Source of the DNA: an uncultured Oscillospiraceae bacterium
GTDB lineage: Bacteria > Bacillota > Clostridia > Oscillospirales > Oscillospiraceae
DNA: 64,000 bases
NCBI GenBank assembly: GCA_905233385.1
Contig: CAJOEH010000004.1
Span: 1-64,000 of the forward strand
Direction of reading: 5' to 3'
How positions within the stretch are numbered: position 1 is the first letter of the stretch; each line of letters starts with the position of its first letter. Of the stretch, positions 26,301-33,541 are shown piece by piece. The notes below the pieces were generated by a model, which worked only from the letters and a program-made list of their open reading frames with translations, did not search any database and had not been told where the DNA came from. Position numbers and translations under genes: made by a program.

Positions 26301-26451
26301 GTTCGATCCGGCGGGGATCGCGCGGCTTGCCGCGCCGCTGCGCGCCCTGAGCGCGCTGTCGTTCCCGCTCGGCTACCTGCTGGGCAGCCTGCTCGCCGCC
26401 TTCCGCGCGAGCAGAAGCAACATGATGGATCTGATGAAAGAAAGGGAGTGA
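23377..26451 (+). CDS. ABC transporter permease, FtsX/MacB-type
   Basis: A 1024-residue membrane protein. A TM helix at about residues 15-38 is followed by a large extracytoplasmic domain (~40-395), TM helices around 400-520, a basic loop, another TM at about 580, a second extracytoplasmic domain (~600-900) and C-terminal TM helices (about 905-1010) with the FtsX-type GSLRAVGTYRRQVFGVYF segment. This is the double-FtsX layout of transporters that work on peptides, antibiotics or surface lipids rather than by channel transport. GGAGGA precedes ATG 23377. The ATPase gene follows 5 bases later. Confidence 0.9.
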   Translation: MIVRNGLAAARRTPLKSVLFFILIFALVTALILGQTLRSVCSSLLERCETTYQTTALLEYQGSQYPDRGAFDPDAAALREAIDFDALLGRDCVLACDRSEMAIVAVQGLESTRKMMPAPNVVIGRIAVYSVNRTAQLRETLYSPTLRDGSVFRLDAEAYGLEAGHQYLVCGITDGSVGGSVPVELGSVYNHAAERQGKTLACAWVDVTETGLDATDPAQAPFYEMAAAYETINRALYAQVSADLSLLDPFSQGEYTIRQGEIYTPEQAQTGAYCMLPENVANRLGLEPGDEISFSLMPTDDTPLHCWWPGGEPLKEKTYTVSGVISSTAESAPLIYLSETEGETGFCGYTLGTLLLKNGTPQAELDALEAMLPPGVVTTVYDQGYAATVEAITELNANANILTAVVAAAVLSVLVLFASLLIGRQEETLVTMYMLGTQRKKLRLYTAVNALAVLLPAVAAAMIAARSLYGRLAELVFRSIPTPGTGPLRFSNENLGVTRAVAEDVEIPWQPGAVCAAAVVAVSLLLCLFWLSRILRRMNAGKKVKRKKPGRIKETRAATCGRGAGKFLLLSVLRGGFRTLVPIALCLVMVLSMAVMDGVLRTFRERKQAIDENTVISGYFTDYSGKRQFDLLLTERSTEAMENSDLFTDFQFSSTDPYKVLRVVSRAEISADGTVTDREVDEEAFVEVPPYGSFAYENFIGNLMLGPRLVYTTDLRASAEFAGADLPEITWLPGWDENFFSMEWESFTDVVNPDANYGYTIFGEDHRLMDIVVPESFLKEYGVSLGDTVELMLTDEAYCETYRIIGSFHSAMSTMYLYTRMDNASKVILWQRENFPEPIEILAIRANRSCGIFALEDTTRLDEAKDFLENSGYCLVRTTGRYRIYPILRDAGYRAEAGKLERSIRYLQILLPILAGLLAIAGFAAAVLMLGKRKSEIGSLRAVGTYRRQVFGVYFTEQLLLCLLGVAVGLALIFAFDPAGIARLAAPLRALSALSFPLGYLLGSLLAAFRASRSNMMDLMKERE

Positions 26452-26456
26452 GCGTG

Positions 26457-27128
26457 ATGTATCTGGAACTGAAGGACGTACATTTTAGCTATCACAGCAA
26501 ATGGCAGACGACCGAGGTACTGAAGGGCGTGACCTGCGGCTTCGAGCGCGGCAAGGTCTACGGCATCGTCGGCAAGTCCGGCTGCGGCAAGAGTACGGCG
26601 CTCTCCCTGATGGCGGGACTGGCACTGCCGAGCAGCGGCGACGTGGTGCTGGACGGCGTTGCCACCCGCGATATCAGCCTTGACGTTTACCGCAGGGAAA
26701 AGGTCGCCGTGATCTACCAGAGCTTCCGCCTGCTGCCGCTTCTGACCGTGCTGGAAAACGTGATGTATCCGATGGAGCTGCGCGGCGTGAAGCGCAAGGA
26801 AGCGGAGGAACGCGCGAGCGGCTATCTGCGTGAGGTCGATCTGGAGGAGACGGCGTGGAACCGCTTCCCGTCGACGCTTTCCGGCGGCGAGCAGCAGCGC
26901 GTGGCGATCGCCCGCGCCCTTGCCTGCGACACAAATCTCCTGCTCGCGGACGAGCCGACCGGCAACCTCGACTATGAGAACTCCGAGCGCATTATCGCCA
27001 TCCTGAAGCGGCTCGCCGCGCAGCATAACTACTGCGTGGTCATCGTGACGCACGACGTGGACGTGATGGACGAGCTGGACGCCGTCTACAAGATGCGCGA
27101 CGGCAGGCTCCTGTCCGTCGAGAAATAA
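26457..27128 (+). CDS. ABC transporter ATP-binding protein, MacB/LolD-type
   Basis: A 223-residue ATPase. Walker [10 protein letters not shown] (about 37-45), Q loop IYQSF (about 85), signature [15 protein letters not shown] (about 141), Walker [13 protein letters not shown] (about 163) and the H loop THD (about 199) are all present. It should energise the FtsX-type permease encoded just before it. ATG 26457 follows AGGGAG; GTG 26454 is a possible alternative. The pair has no adjacent two-component genes, unlike many antibiotic-peptide exporters. Confidence 0.95.
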   Translation: MYLELKDVHFSYHSKWQTTEVLKGVTCGFERGKVYGIVGKSGCGKSTALSLMAGLALPSSGDVVLDGVATRDISLDVYRREKVAVIYQSFRLLPLLTVLENVMYPMELRGVKRKEAEERASGYLREVDLEETAWNRFPSTLSGGEQQRVAIARALACDTNLLLADEPTGNLDYENSERIIAILKRLAAQHNYCVVIVTHDVDVMDELDAVYKMRDGRLLSVEK

Positions 27129-27151
27129 GAAAACAAGGTGTAAATGCGCAC

Positions 27152-27187
27152 AAAAAAGCAGACTGAGATCAAAATCAGTCTGCTTTT
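27152..27187 (+). terminator. Rho-independent terminator of the ABC operon
   Basis: AAAAAAGCAGACTGA / TCAGTCTGCTTTT arms with a GATCAAAA loop. Confidence 0.9.
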
Positions 27188-27199
27188 CATATTCGGACG

Positions 27200-27381
27200 G
27201 TTAATGAAGCTGTCGGCAAAACCGACGAATGAAGACACTCGCTCTGCTCGTTAATGAAGACGGCAACTGCGTTGCCTAATGAAGCGAAGCCGCCCGCGAT
27301 CTTTCATTAGCCCGAAGGGCGTCTTCATTAGCGTAAGCGTCTTCATTTTTCATTAGTCCGCCGCGCGGACGTCTTCAATAA
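27200..27381. repeat. Inverted array of AATGAAG words with hairpin spacers
   Basis: AATGAAG occurs at about 27202, 27229, 27252 and 27278, and its complement CTTCATT (or a close variant) at about 27303, 27323, 27341 and 27373. The two halves face each other around about 27290. Spacers of 9-20 bases are mostly small perfect hairpins of unrelated sequence: GTCGG/CCGAC, GGCAAC/GTTGCC, GCCC/GGGC and GTCCGC/GCGGAC. No coding frame is credible. It lies between two convergent operons, so it may act as a terminator or barrier. Confidence 0.7.
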
Positions 27382-27412
27382 CAAACCGCGCGAAACGCGC
27401 ATTATTTCGGGT

Positions 27413-28099
27413 TCAGCCGAGCGACTCGAAGAGTTTCAGAATTTCCAGCGGCGCGCCTTCGCGCTCGCTCGTCACGGCCAGCGTATAGAGCAGCTTGCCG
27501 CAGGGAAGATACAGGTTCGTCGTGTAGAATTCCGGCTCGGCGTTGCCGATGGTGAGGTTGAGGACGACGTGGTCCTCTCCGCAGAAGTCCGCGTCAAAGG
27601 GCTCGCTTGCAAGCAGACTGTAAGCGTCGCGCTGCGCGTATTCCCGATTCAGCAGCGGGGAGAAATGATTGACGAGCGCGTCGCTGTCCGGGTCCGCGTC
27701 GGGCAGCGGGTTCAGAGACACGCTGATGTCGATGACTCCGGACGTCAGTCCGGCGGTATCGTGCGCGGTGAAGATGAGGACGTCCTCTCCGGCGCTGACC
27801 GCGTCGTAGACCTCCGCGCGGTCGAGGTCGAGCGGAGCCGTTCCGATCACTTCGTCCGTCACGACGATGGCGCCGCCCTCCTCCCAGCCGTCGGGGAAGG
27901 GGAAAGCGATACCGAGCGTTACGTTTTTGTAGACGCCGCCGTCGACCACGCCGATGTCCACGTCAGGAATGCCCTCCGCGTCGTCGGAGCGGTGAATCTC
28001 CCGGGGCTCTTTCCCGCTCTTTTCCAGATCGGACGAGGAAGCGCAGGCGGTCAGCGCGATCGCCAGCAGGAGCAGCAGCGCGATGATACGTGTTTTCAT
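27413..28099 (-). CDS. Lipoprotein, paralogue of the next upstream gene
   Basis: A 228-residue secreted lipoprotein: signal peptide with lipobox (LLLAIALTAC, Cys at about 19), a short linker, then a mixed domain. Its middle (KNVTLGIAFPFPDGWEE) and end (LYLPCGKLLYTLAVTS ... ILKLFESLG) match the neighbour encoded at 28123-28878, so the two arose by duplication. Function unknown; the domain resembles small extracytoplasmic folds found in many clostridial lipoproteins. It is 23 bases downstream of its paralogue and should share its promoter. Confidence 0.85.
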   Translation of the reverse strand: MKTRIIALLLLLAIALTACASSSDLEKSGKEPREIHRSDDAEGIPDVDIGVVDGGVYKNVTLGIAFPFPDGWEEGGAIVVTDEVIGTAPLDLDRAEVYDAVSAGEDVLIFTAHDTAGLTSGVIDISVSLNPLPDADPDSDALVNHFSPLLNREYAQRDAYSLLASEPFDADFCGEDHVVLNLTIGNAEPEFYTTNLYLPCGKLLYTLAVTSEREGAPLEILKLFESLG

Positions 28100-28122
28100 G
28101 TGAGACCTTTCTCCTTTACCGG

Positions 28123-28878
28123 TCAGCCGAGCGATTCAAACAGGTTCAGAATCTCCGCGGACTTCGATTCCTGCGTGGTGGAAATGGTGATGGTGTAGAG
28201 AAGATCGCCGCGGGGCAGGCACAGGACCGTCTCGTAAAGCTGAATGCCGCTGGTTTCGCAGGTGACGGAGATCGCGGGATGCTTTTGCCCGCAGAATTCC
28301 AGTTCAACGGTTTCGCTGACGATGTTCTGCATCATGCCGGTCTGCTCCAGCTGCGACTTGACCTGCGCGGCGGACAGCGTGACGATCGTCGCTTCATCCA
28401 GGCCGGGCAGCATCATCTTTGACGCCGCGATGTTGACGGACGACATACTGGCGGTTTGCGCCGCGCAGAAGAAAATGACGGAGCCGCCGTTTTCGATCGC
28501 GGTGGAGATCCCGGCGCTGTCAAACGCCTGTACGACCATGTTGTTCAGAGCGGCGATCTCGTTTTCGCTGTAGATATACCATCCCGAGGGGAACGTGCCG
28601 GTGACGCCGATCGTCTCGTTTTTGTAGGCGCTGCCGTCGAGCGAGCCGAGATCAACGTCCGCGGGGTACTGCTGCTGCGTTTCCGTCGGCGCTTCGGTCG
28701 GCGCTTCCGTCGGGGCCTCCGTCGGCGCTTCGGTCGGCGCTTCGGTCGGAGCTTCCGTCGGCTTGGCGGGGATCGACGCTTCGGTGGCCGCCTCGGTGTC
28801 CGTTGTGCCGGTCTTCGGCGCGCAGGCGGCCAGCGCGATCACAAGCAGGAGCAGCAGGGCAATCATACGTTTTCTCAT
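28123..28878 (-). CDS. Lipoprotein with Thr-Glu-Ala-Pro repeat linker
   Basis: A 251-residue lipoprotein. The lipobox is LAAC (Cys at about 19). A linker (about residues 30-65) consists of nearly perfect TEAP repeats that would form an extended wall-spanning stalk. The globular C-terminal domain is shared with the next gene (GTFPSGWYIYSE ... LCLPRGDLLYTITIS ... ILNLFESLG). ATG 28878 follows AGGAGG. Function unknown. The DNA of the linker is a tandem repeat and likely to change length. First gene of a two-gene operon. Confidence 0.85.
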   Translation of the reverse strand: MRKRMIALLLLLVIALAACAPKTGTTDTEAATEASIPAKPTEAPTEAPTEAPTEAPTEAPTEAPTETQQQYPADVDLGSLDGSAYKNETIGVTGTFPSGWYIYSENEIAALNNMVVQAFDSAGISTAIENGGSVIFFCAAQTASMSSVNIAASKMMLPGLDEATIVTLSAAQVKSQLEQTGMMQNIVSETVELEFCGQKHPAISVTCETSGIQLYETVLCLPRGDLLYTITISTTQESKSAEILNLFESLG

Positions 28879-28911
28879 AGGACAGGTCCTCCTTGGTTTC
28901 AGATTGCTATC

Positions 28912-28940
28912 ATCATACCATACTTGCGGCGGCATGTAAA
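28912..28940 (-). promoter_or_regulatory. Promoter of the lipoprotein pair
   Basis: Minus-strand TTTACA (28940-28935), 17-base spacer, TATGAT (28917-28912). Confidence 0.65.
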
Positions 28941-29015
28941 GCGAAACGGCAAAAAGGTGAAAAAATTACTGCAAAATGCGGGAAAGTATGATATGATAAG
29001 ATCGAGGTGATAGGA

Positions 29016-29216
29016 ATGGACGAACGGAACAACGAAACCGAGATCGTGGAAGAAGAGGCAAAAGCGCCCTTTACACCGAGCCCCAAGTGGAAGCGCGTGC
29101 TTGCGTGGGTGCTGGTTGTGATCGTCGCGCTCGGCATCATCACGTGGCTTTTGAATATGGCGTTCCCCTGGTGGATCGACGCGGTCAAGGCCTGGTTTGC
29201 CGGGCTGTTTTCCTGA
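29016..29216 (+). CDS. Small single-pass membrane protein upstream of ruvC
   Basis: A 66-residue protein: an acidic N-terminus (MDERNNETEIVEEEAK), then one TM helix (about residues 29-50, VLAWVLVVIVALGIITWLL) and a short amphipathic tail rich in Trp and Phe. No known family is recognised. The start follows GAGG by 8 bases. ruvC starts 3 bases after its stop, so it heads the ruv operon, and its translation may be needed for ruvC, which has no ribosome binding site of its own. Confidence 0.65.
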   Translation: MDERNNETEIVEEEAKAPFTPSPKWKRVLAWVLVVIVALGIITWLLNMAFPWWIDAVKAWFAGLFS

Positions 29217-29219
29217 GCC

Positions 29220-29711
29220 TTGATCATCCTGGGAATTGACCCCGGCTACGCAACGACCGGGTTCGGACTGCTCAAAGCCGAGCGGAGCGATTATTCGCTC
29301 CTGCAGTACGGCACGATCACCACGCCTGCGGATCTGCCCTTCCCGCAGCGGCTGAATATGCTCTATGAGGATATGACGCGGCTGCTGGAGGTGACGAAAC
29401 CCGAGGCGGTGGCGGTCGAGGAATTGTTCTGGGGGCATAATATCACGACGGGCATCGGCGTTTCTCACGGCCGCGGCGTGATCCTGCTCGCGATCGAGCG
29501 CGCGGGCGTGCCGCTGTACGAGTATACGCCCATGCAGGTCAAGCAGGCGGTCGTCGGCTACGGCAAGGCCGAGAAGCGGCAGGTCATGGAGATGACGCGG
29601 CGACTCCTGAAAATGGATAAAATCCCGCGCCCGGACGACGCCGCCGACGCGATCGCGATCGCCCTCTGCCACGCGCGAAGCGCGACCAGTCTGCTTGCAA
29701 AGAGAGGATAA
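29220..29711 (+). CDS. ruvC: Holliday junction resolvase RuvC
   Basis: A 163-residue endonuclease of normal length. The catalytic acids are visible as the Asp in GIDPGYATTGFG (residue 7), Glu in AVEELF (about 68) and the Asp pair in PDDAADAIAIAL (about 140-144). It cuts Holliday junctions brought by RuvAB. The only start that keeps the IDPG motif complete is TTG at 29220, directly after the small membrane-protein gene and without a clear ribosome binding site. Translational coupling is therefore likely. Confidence 0.95.
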   Translation: MIILGIDPGYATTGFGLLKAERSDYSLLQYGTITTPADLPFPQRLNMLYEDMTRLLEVTKPEAVAVEELFWGHNITTGIGVSHGRGVILLAIERAGVPLYEYTPMQVKQAVVGYGKAEKRQVMEMTRRLLKMDKIPRPDDAADAIAIALCHARSATSLLAKRG

Positions 29712-29713
29712 CG

Positions 29714-30316
29714 ATGTTTTACTATTTGAACGGCGAGATCGCCCTAATGGAGGGCAATCTGGCGGTCGTGGACTGCGGCGGGGTCGGCTACGCCTGCCAC
29801 ACCACGGCGTATACGCTTTCCAAGCTGCGCGTCGGACAGACGGCGCGGCTGTACACCTACTGCAATATCCGCGAGGACGCGTTCGATATCTTCGGCTTTT
29901 CCGGCAGGGACGAGCTGCGGTACTTCGAGCTGCTGATCGGCGTGACCGGCGTCGGCCCGAAGGCCGCGCTGGCGATCCTGTCCGCGACGACGCCGGAGCG
30001 GTTCGCGCTCGCCATCGTCACGCAGGACGAGAAGACGCTGACCGCCGCGCCCGGCATCGGGAAGAAGCTGGCGCAGCGCATCATTCTGGAATTGAAGGAC
30101 AAGCTCGGTTCCGCGGAGGAGGTCGACTTCTCCGGCGGCGCGCCCGCCGCGGCAGCCCCTGCAGCGAACAGCAATCTCGCGCTGGCGCAGGCTGCTTTAG
30201 CGGAGCTCGGCTACACGCAGAGCGAGATCGGCGCGGCCCTGCGCGGCCTGAAAACGGACGGAATGAGCACCGAGGAGATCGTGCGCGGCTGCCTGCGTGC
30301 GATGGTGATGAGGTGA
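29714..30316 (+). CDS. ruvA: Holliday junction branch migration protein RuvA
   Basis: A 200-residue protein with the three RuvA domains: the OB fold (residues 1-63, [25 protein letters not shown]), tandem helix-hairpin-helix motifs (about 70-130, [16 protein letters not shown] and [19 protein letters not shown]) and the C-terminal RuvB-binding domain (about 150-200, [19 protein letters not shown]). It binds the four-way junction as a tetramer and recruits RuvB. Two bases separate it from ruvC and four from ruvB. Confidence 0.96.
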   Translation: MFYYLNGEIALMEGNLAVVDCGGVGYACHTTAYTLSKLRVGQTARLYTYCNIREDAFDIFGFSGRDELRYFELLIGVTGVGPKAALAILSATTPERFALAIVTQDEKTLTAAPGIGKKLAQRIILELKDKLGSAEEVDFSGGAPAAAAPAANSNLALAQAALAELGYTQSEIGAALRGLKTDGMSTEEIVRGCLRAMVMR

Positions 30317-30320
30317 AGGC

Positions 30321-31358
30321 ATGAGTATTGATTTTTCTCAGGATATGGACGCGCCGATCGTCACGACGAGCTTTACCGCCGGTGACGACGGGGAATTCAC
30401 CCTGCGCCCGAAGCGTCTGAGCGAATACAACGGACAGGAGAAGGTCAAGGAGAACCTGTCGGTCTATATCGAGGCGGCACGCCGCCGCAGCGAGCCGCTC
30501 GACCACGTCCTGCTCTACGGCCCGCCGGGCCTCGGCAAGACGACACTCGCGGGCGTGATCGCCAACGAGATGGGCGTGAACATCCGCATCACCTCCGGCC
30601 CCGCGATCGAGAAGGCGGGCGACCTCGCCGCCCTGCTGACCAACCTCGGGGAAGGGGACATCCTCTTCATCGACGAGATCCACCGCCTGAATACGGCGGT
30701 GGAGGAGATCCTGTATCCCGCGATGGAGGACTTCGCCATCGACATCATCGTCGGCAAGGGTCCCTCCGCCAATTCCATCCGCCTCGATCTGCCGCGCTTC
30801 ACCCTGATCGGCGCGACGACACGCGCGGGTCAGCTCTCCGCGCCGCTGCGCGACCGCTTCGGCGTGAGCTTCCGCCTGGAACTCTACACGCCCGAGGAAC
30901 TGTCCCGCATCATCACCCGCTCGGCGACCCTGCTCGGCATGGAGATCGACCCGGACGGCGCGATGGAGCTCGCCTCCCGCAGCCGCGGCACGCCGCGTAT
31001 CGCCAACCGCATGCTGCGCCGCGTCCGCGACTTCGCGCAGATCTACTACGACGGCGTCATCACCAAGGAGGCCGCGGATCACGCGCTGAGCAAGCTGGAA
31101 GTAGACAAGCTGGGGCTGGATGCGACCGACCGCAAAATGCTGTCCGCCATCATCAATTTCTACCGCGGCGGCCCCGTCGGACTGGACACGCTGGCGGCGA
31201 CGATCGGCGAGGAGGCGGTCACGCTGGAGGACGTCTACGAGCCGTATCTTATGCAGATCGGCTTCCTGACGCGCACGCCGCGCGGCCGCTGCGTGACGCA
31301 GCTTGCCTACGATCACCTGCATTTGCAGAACAATCAGGGCGATCAGTTGTCTTTTTGA
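30321..31358 (+). CDS. ruvB: Holliday junction branch migration ATPase RuvB
   Basis: A 345-residue AAA+ motor. Walker [10 protein letters not shown] (about 65-73), Walker [10 protein letters not shown] (about 112), sensor 1 [10 protein letters not shown] (about 158) and the arginine-rich [16 protein letters not shown] of the lid (about 216) are present, and the winged-helix C-terminus ends in [13 protein letters not shown], typical of RuvB. It pumps DNA through RuvA during recombination. Last gene of the ruvCAB operon; a separate promoter starts the next gene. Confidence 0.97.
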   Translation: MSIDFSQDMDAPIVTTSFTAGDDGEFTLRPKRLSEYNGQEKVKENLSVYIEAARRRSEPLDHVLLYGPPGLGKTTLAGVIANEMGVNIRITSGPAIEKAGDLAALLTNLGEGDILFIDEIHRLNTAVEEILYPAMEDFAIDIIVGKGPSANSIRLDLPRFTLIGATTRAGQLSAPLRDRFGVSFRLELYTPEELSRIITRSATLLGMEIDPDGAMELASRSRGTPRIANRMLRRVRDFAQIYYDGVITKEAADHALSKLEVDKLGLDATDRKMLSAIINFYRGGPVGLDTLAATIGEEAVTLEDVYEPYLMQIGFLTRTPRGRCVTQLAYDHLHLQNNQGDQLSF

Positions 31359-31430
31359 ATGAAAATGACCCGTGAAATCCGTATAAAATTCACAAAAATT
31401 TCGCTTTGGTGAGATTTATTTCAATAAGTG

Positions 31431-31458
31431 TTGACAATTATTTACCAAATGCTATAAT
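31431..31458 (+). promoter_or_regulatory. Strong promoter and long leader of the small zinc-ribbon gene
   Basis: TTGACA (31431-31436), 16-base spacer, TATAAT (31453-31458): the best consensus match in the window. A leader of about 115 bases follows before the start codon, containing a GGCGT...ACGCC hairpin (about 31476-31494). The leader may be regulatory. Confidence 0.85.
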
Positions 31459-31581
31459 ACTTTTAATCCCATTTTGGCGTAATCGGCAAACGCCGTTCGC
31501 AATATTCCAACCCTGTGTATACCCGCAACTTTTTTGATGGATAGCGTCAGGGCAAATCACTTTCAAGAGAGGTAAACCAAA

Positions 31582-31860
31582 ATGTTCGAAGACAAGACGT
31601 TAGTTTGCAAGGAATGTGGCGCGGAATTCGTGTTCACCGCCGGCGAGCAGGAATTCTATGCGGAAAGAGGCTTCCAGAATGAGCCCCAGCGCTGCAAGGC
31701 CTGCCGTGACGCTCGCAAGAATGCTGCTCGCAGCCCGAGAGAGTATTTCACTGCTGTCTGCGCTAACTGCGGCGGCGAAGCTCGTGTCCCGTTCGAGCCG
31801 AAGACCGACCGTCCCGTATACTGCAGCGAGTGCTTCGCGAAGATGCGCGAGAACGGCTGA
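31582..31860 (+). CDS. Small double zinc-ribbon protein
   Basis: A 92-residue protein with two zinc ribbons. The first is like the zf-trcl family (LVCKECGAEF ... GFQNEPQRCKACR, residues 8-42) and the second is CxxC-CxxC (AVCANCGG ... PVYCSECF, residues 59-86). Such proteins are abundant in Clostridia and may bind RNA or ribosomes, but the function is not established. The consensus promoter, long leader and codon choice (many GCT and CGT codons, unlike its GC-rich neighbours) suggest high expression. GAGAGGT precedes the start. Confidence 0.85.
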   Translation: MFEDKTLVCKECGAEFVFTAGEQEFYAERGFQNEPQRCKACRDARKNAARSPREYFTAVCANCGGEARVPFEPKTDRPVYCSECFAKMRENG

Positions 31861-31872
31861 TCCATCTTCAAC

Positions 31873-31910
31873 AAGAAAAAGGAACTTCCGCAAGGAAGTT
31901 CCTTTTTCTT
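31873..31910 (+). terminator. Terminator of the zinc-ribbon gene (first of three related hairpins)
   Basis: AGAAAAAGGAACTTCC / GGAAGTTCCTTTTTCT arms around a GCAA tetraloop. It is also the first element of the tandem repeat that follows. Confidence 0.9.
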
Positions 31911-32245
31911 GTTGATGCGGGTTTTCAAACTTTTAAGAAGTTTGAAAACCTGTTTTATTGAACGTGAAAGACACCCCTCCTGGGTTTCTTTCACACTTTC
32001 TTCCTTCCCGTTATCGCGGTTTTCTCGTTTGTTTACAGTTTGAGAAAGAGAAACTCCTAATGGAAGATCCTCTTTCTCTTGTTGATGCGGGTTTTCAAAC
32101 TTTTAAGAAGTTTGAAAACCCTGTTCTATTGAACGTGAAAGACAGCCCTCCCGGGTTTCTTTCACACTTTCTTCCTTCCCGTTATCGCAGGCTTCTCGTT
32201 TGTATGTACAAAAAAAGGAACTCCCGGAAGGAAGTTCCTTATTTT
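31873..32245. repeat. Tandem ~170-bp structured repeat unit (two copies plus closing hairpin)
   Basis: A terminator-like hairpin occurs at about 31873, 32042 and 32210. Between them are two copies (31911-32040 and 32081-32208), nearly identical apart from a few substitutions and a 1-base indel. Each contains GTTTTCAAACTT/AAGTTTGAAAAC and GTGAAAGA/TCTTTCAC inverted repeats. The second hairpin has several changed bases that keep pairing (GAAAAAG/CTTTTTC against GAGAAAG/CTTTCTC). No gene is supported here. The third hairpin also serves as terminator for the minus-strand CapA gene. Confidence 0.8.
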
Positions 32246-32246
32246 A
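32208..32246 (-). terminator. Terminator of the CapA-like gene
   Basis: AAGGAACT-CCC / GG-AAGTTCCTT arms. On the minus strand it is followed by seven T. The stop codon of the gene lies at its edge. Confidence 0.8.
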
Positions 32247-33428
32247 TTCCAGATCCAGTTGGCCGAGCAGGGTCGACCGCTTGGAAAGGAGCGTGTCGTA
32301 CAGATCCCTCGGGATGCGGTCGTAGTAATTGCCCTCATAAAGCTGGATCGCGGTGTCCGCGTCGATGATCGTGTAGCGATCCGGCGCCTCCGCGCCGTTG
32401 TCCATGGCGGCGACGCTCGAACAGCTCACGCCGGTCAGCGTCGTTTCGCCGGTGAAGGCGTCGCGGGTGAAGACGATGTTCAGGATCGGGGACATGTTGT
32501 TCTGTCCGCGGCTGACCTTACAGAAGTCGCCGAGGCTGTAGGCGATCAGGACGTTCTTGCGCGAGCCGTCGTCCATGCGGATGGAACGCTGCTCCACCTT
32601 GCCGACCACGTGCGGGTGCGAGCCGATGATCACGTCCACGCCGTTGTGGAACAGCAGATCGGCGACCTGTTCCTGCCGTTTGCTGACCTCGCGGACGCCC
32701 TCGCTGCCCCAGTGCAGCATGGCGATCAGGACGTCGGGGTCCAGAGCCTGCGCCTTGTTGATGGCGGCGGTGATGCCTTCCGTGTCGACGTTCTCGTAGT
32801 CGGTCGCGTAATCCGTATAGAGCAGATCCACGCAGTATTCTTCTCCCGCGGGGATGCTCATGCCGCCGAGCCCCTTCGTAAAGGAGATGACCGCGATGCG
32901 GATCCCGTTGACCTCGAAAAGCGTGACCTGCTCGTCGCTCCGCTCGGAAGCGCTGCGGTAGGTGCCGGTGCAGAGCATTCCGTTGTTCTCGATGACGTCC
33001 TTGGTGCGCTTCAGACCGGCAAGACCGTTGTAGATGCTGTAGGAATTCGCCGTCTGCAGGAGGTCGAAGCCCGCGTCGTTCAGCGCGACCGCGAATTCGT
33101 CCGGGTAGCTGCCGGTCTCGGTCCCGTAGGGCGTACCCGCGAAGTTGCCCTCGAAATTGCCGAGGGTGATGTCCGCCTTGGACAGCGCGGCGTAAACGTC
33201 CGAAAATTGCGCCATGAAATTGAACGAGCCGTCGGCGCAGCGCGCGTCGTCGATCTGATCCGCGCTCAGGAAAATATCACCGACGGCGGAAATCCGCACC
33301 GTGGTATTTGTATCCGGCGCCTCTGTCGCGGTCTCGACGGGCGTCTGCGGTTCGTCGCAGGCGGCCAGCAGACAGAGGGCGGCGAGAAGCAGAAAAGCGG
33401 CCGCTCTTCTGCAGAACTTTTTGATCAA
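32244..33428 (-). CDS. CapA-family (PGA_cap) lipoprotein
   Basis: A 394-residue secreted lipoprotein. The lipobox is LLAAC near residue 24, followed by a Thr-rich linker and a calcineurin-like CapA domain (SAVGDIFLSADQIDD near 50, LGNFEGNFAG, IAVISFTKG, MLHWGSEG and GSHPHVVGKVE with the metal-binding His and Asn residues). CapA family members act in poly-gamma-glutamate or other surface polymer metabolism; the substrate here is unknown. The start is taken as TTG 33428, 8 bases after GGAGG, because no ATG fits and the signal peptide then begins normally. Confidence 0.85.
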   Translation of the reverse strand: MIKKFCRRAAAFLLLAALCLLAACDEPQTPVETATEAPDTNTTVRISAVGDIFLSADQIDDARCADGSFNFMAQFSDVYAALSKADITLGNFEGNFAGTPYGTETGSYPDEFAVALNDAGFDLLQTANSYSIYNGLAGLKRTKDVIENNGMLCTGTYRSASERSDEQVTLFEVNGIRIAVISFTKGLGGMSIPAGEEYCVDLLYTDYATDYENVDTEGITAAINKAQALDPDVLIAMLHWGSEGVREVSKRQEQVADLLFHNGVDVIIGSHPHVVGKVEQRSIRMDDGSRKNVLIAYSLGDFCKVSRGQNNMSPILNIVFTRDAFTGETTLTGVSCSSVAAMDNGAEAPDRYTIIDADTAIQLYEGNYYDRIPRDLYDTLLSKRSTLLGQLDLE

Positions 33429-33494
33429 GCAAAAGACCTCCAATCGGTAGTCAATCTATTCTACTATAAAAATCGCCGGCAGACAAGTCTTTTT

Positions 33495-33523
33495 TCGACA
33501 AGGATTGACGAATGTGGTATAAT
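33495..33523 (+). promoter_or_regulatory. Promoter of the GH25 gene
   Basis: TCGACA (33495-33500), 17-base spacer, TATAAT (33518-33523). The -10 is strong. Confidence 0.65.
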
Positions 33524-33541
33524 GACGGCAGGTGATGGCTT

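Noticed and set aside
27200-27381. Possible CRISPR array
   Set aside because: The repeated word is only 7 bases, changes orientation half way, and the spacers are self-complementary; no cas genes are present.
31958-32368. A 136-codon frame reading through both tandem units, with a repeated NVKDxPPGFLSHFLPSRYR peptide
   Set aside because: The two peptide copies follow from the DNA duplication; the frame crosses terminator hairpins, has no ribosome binding site, and differences between copies do not favour silent sites.
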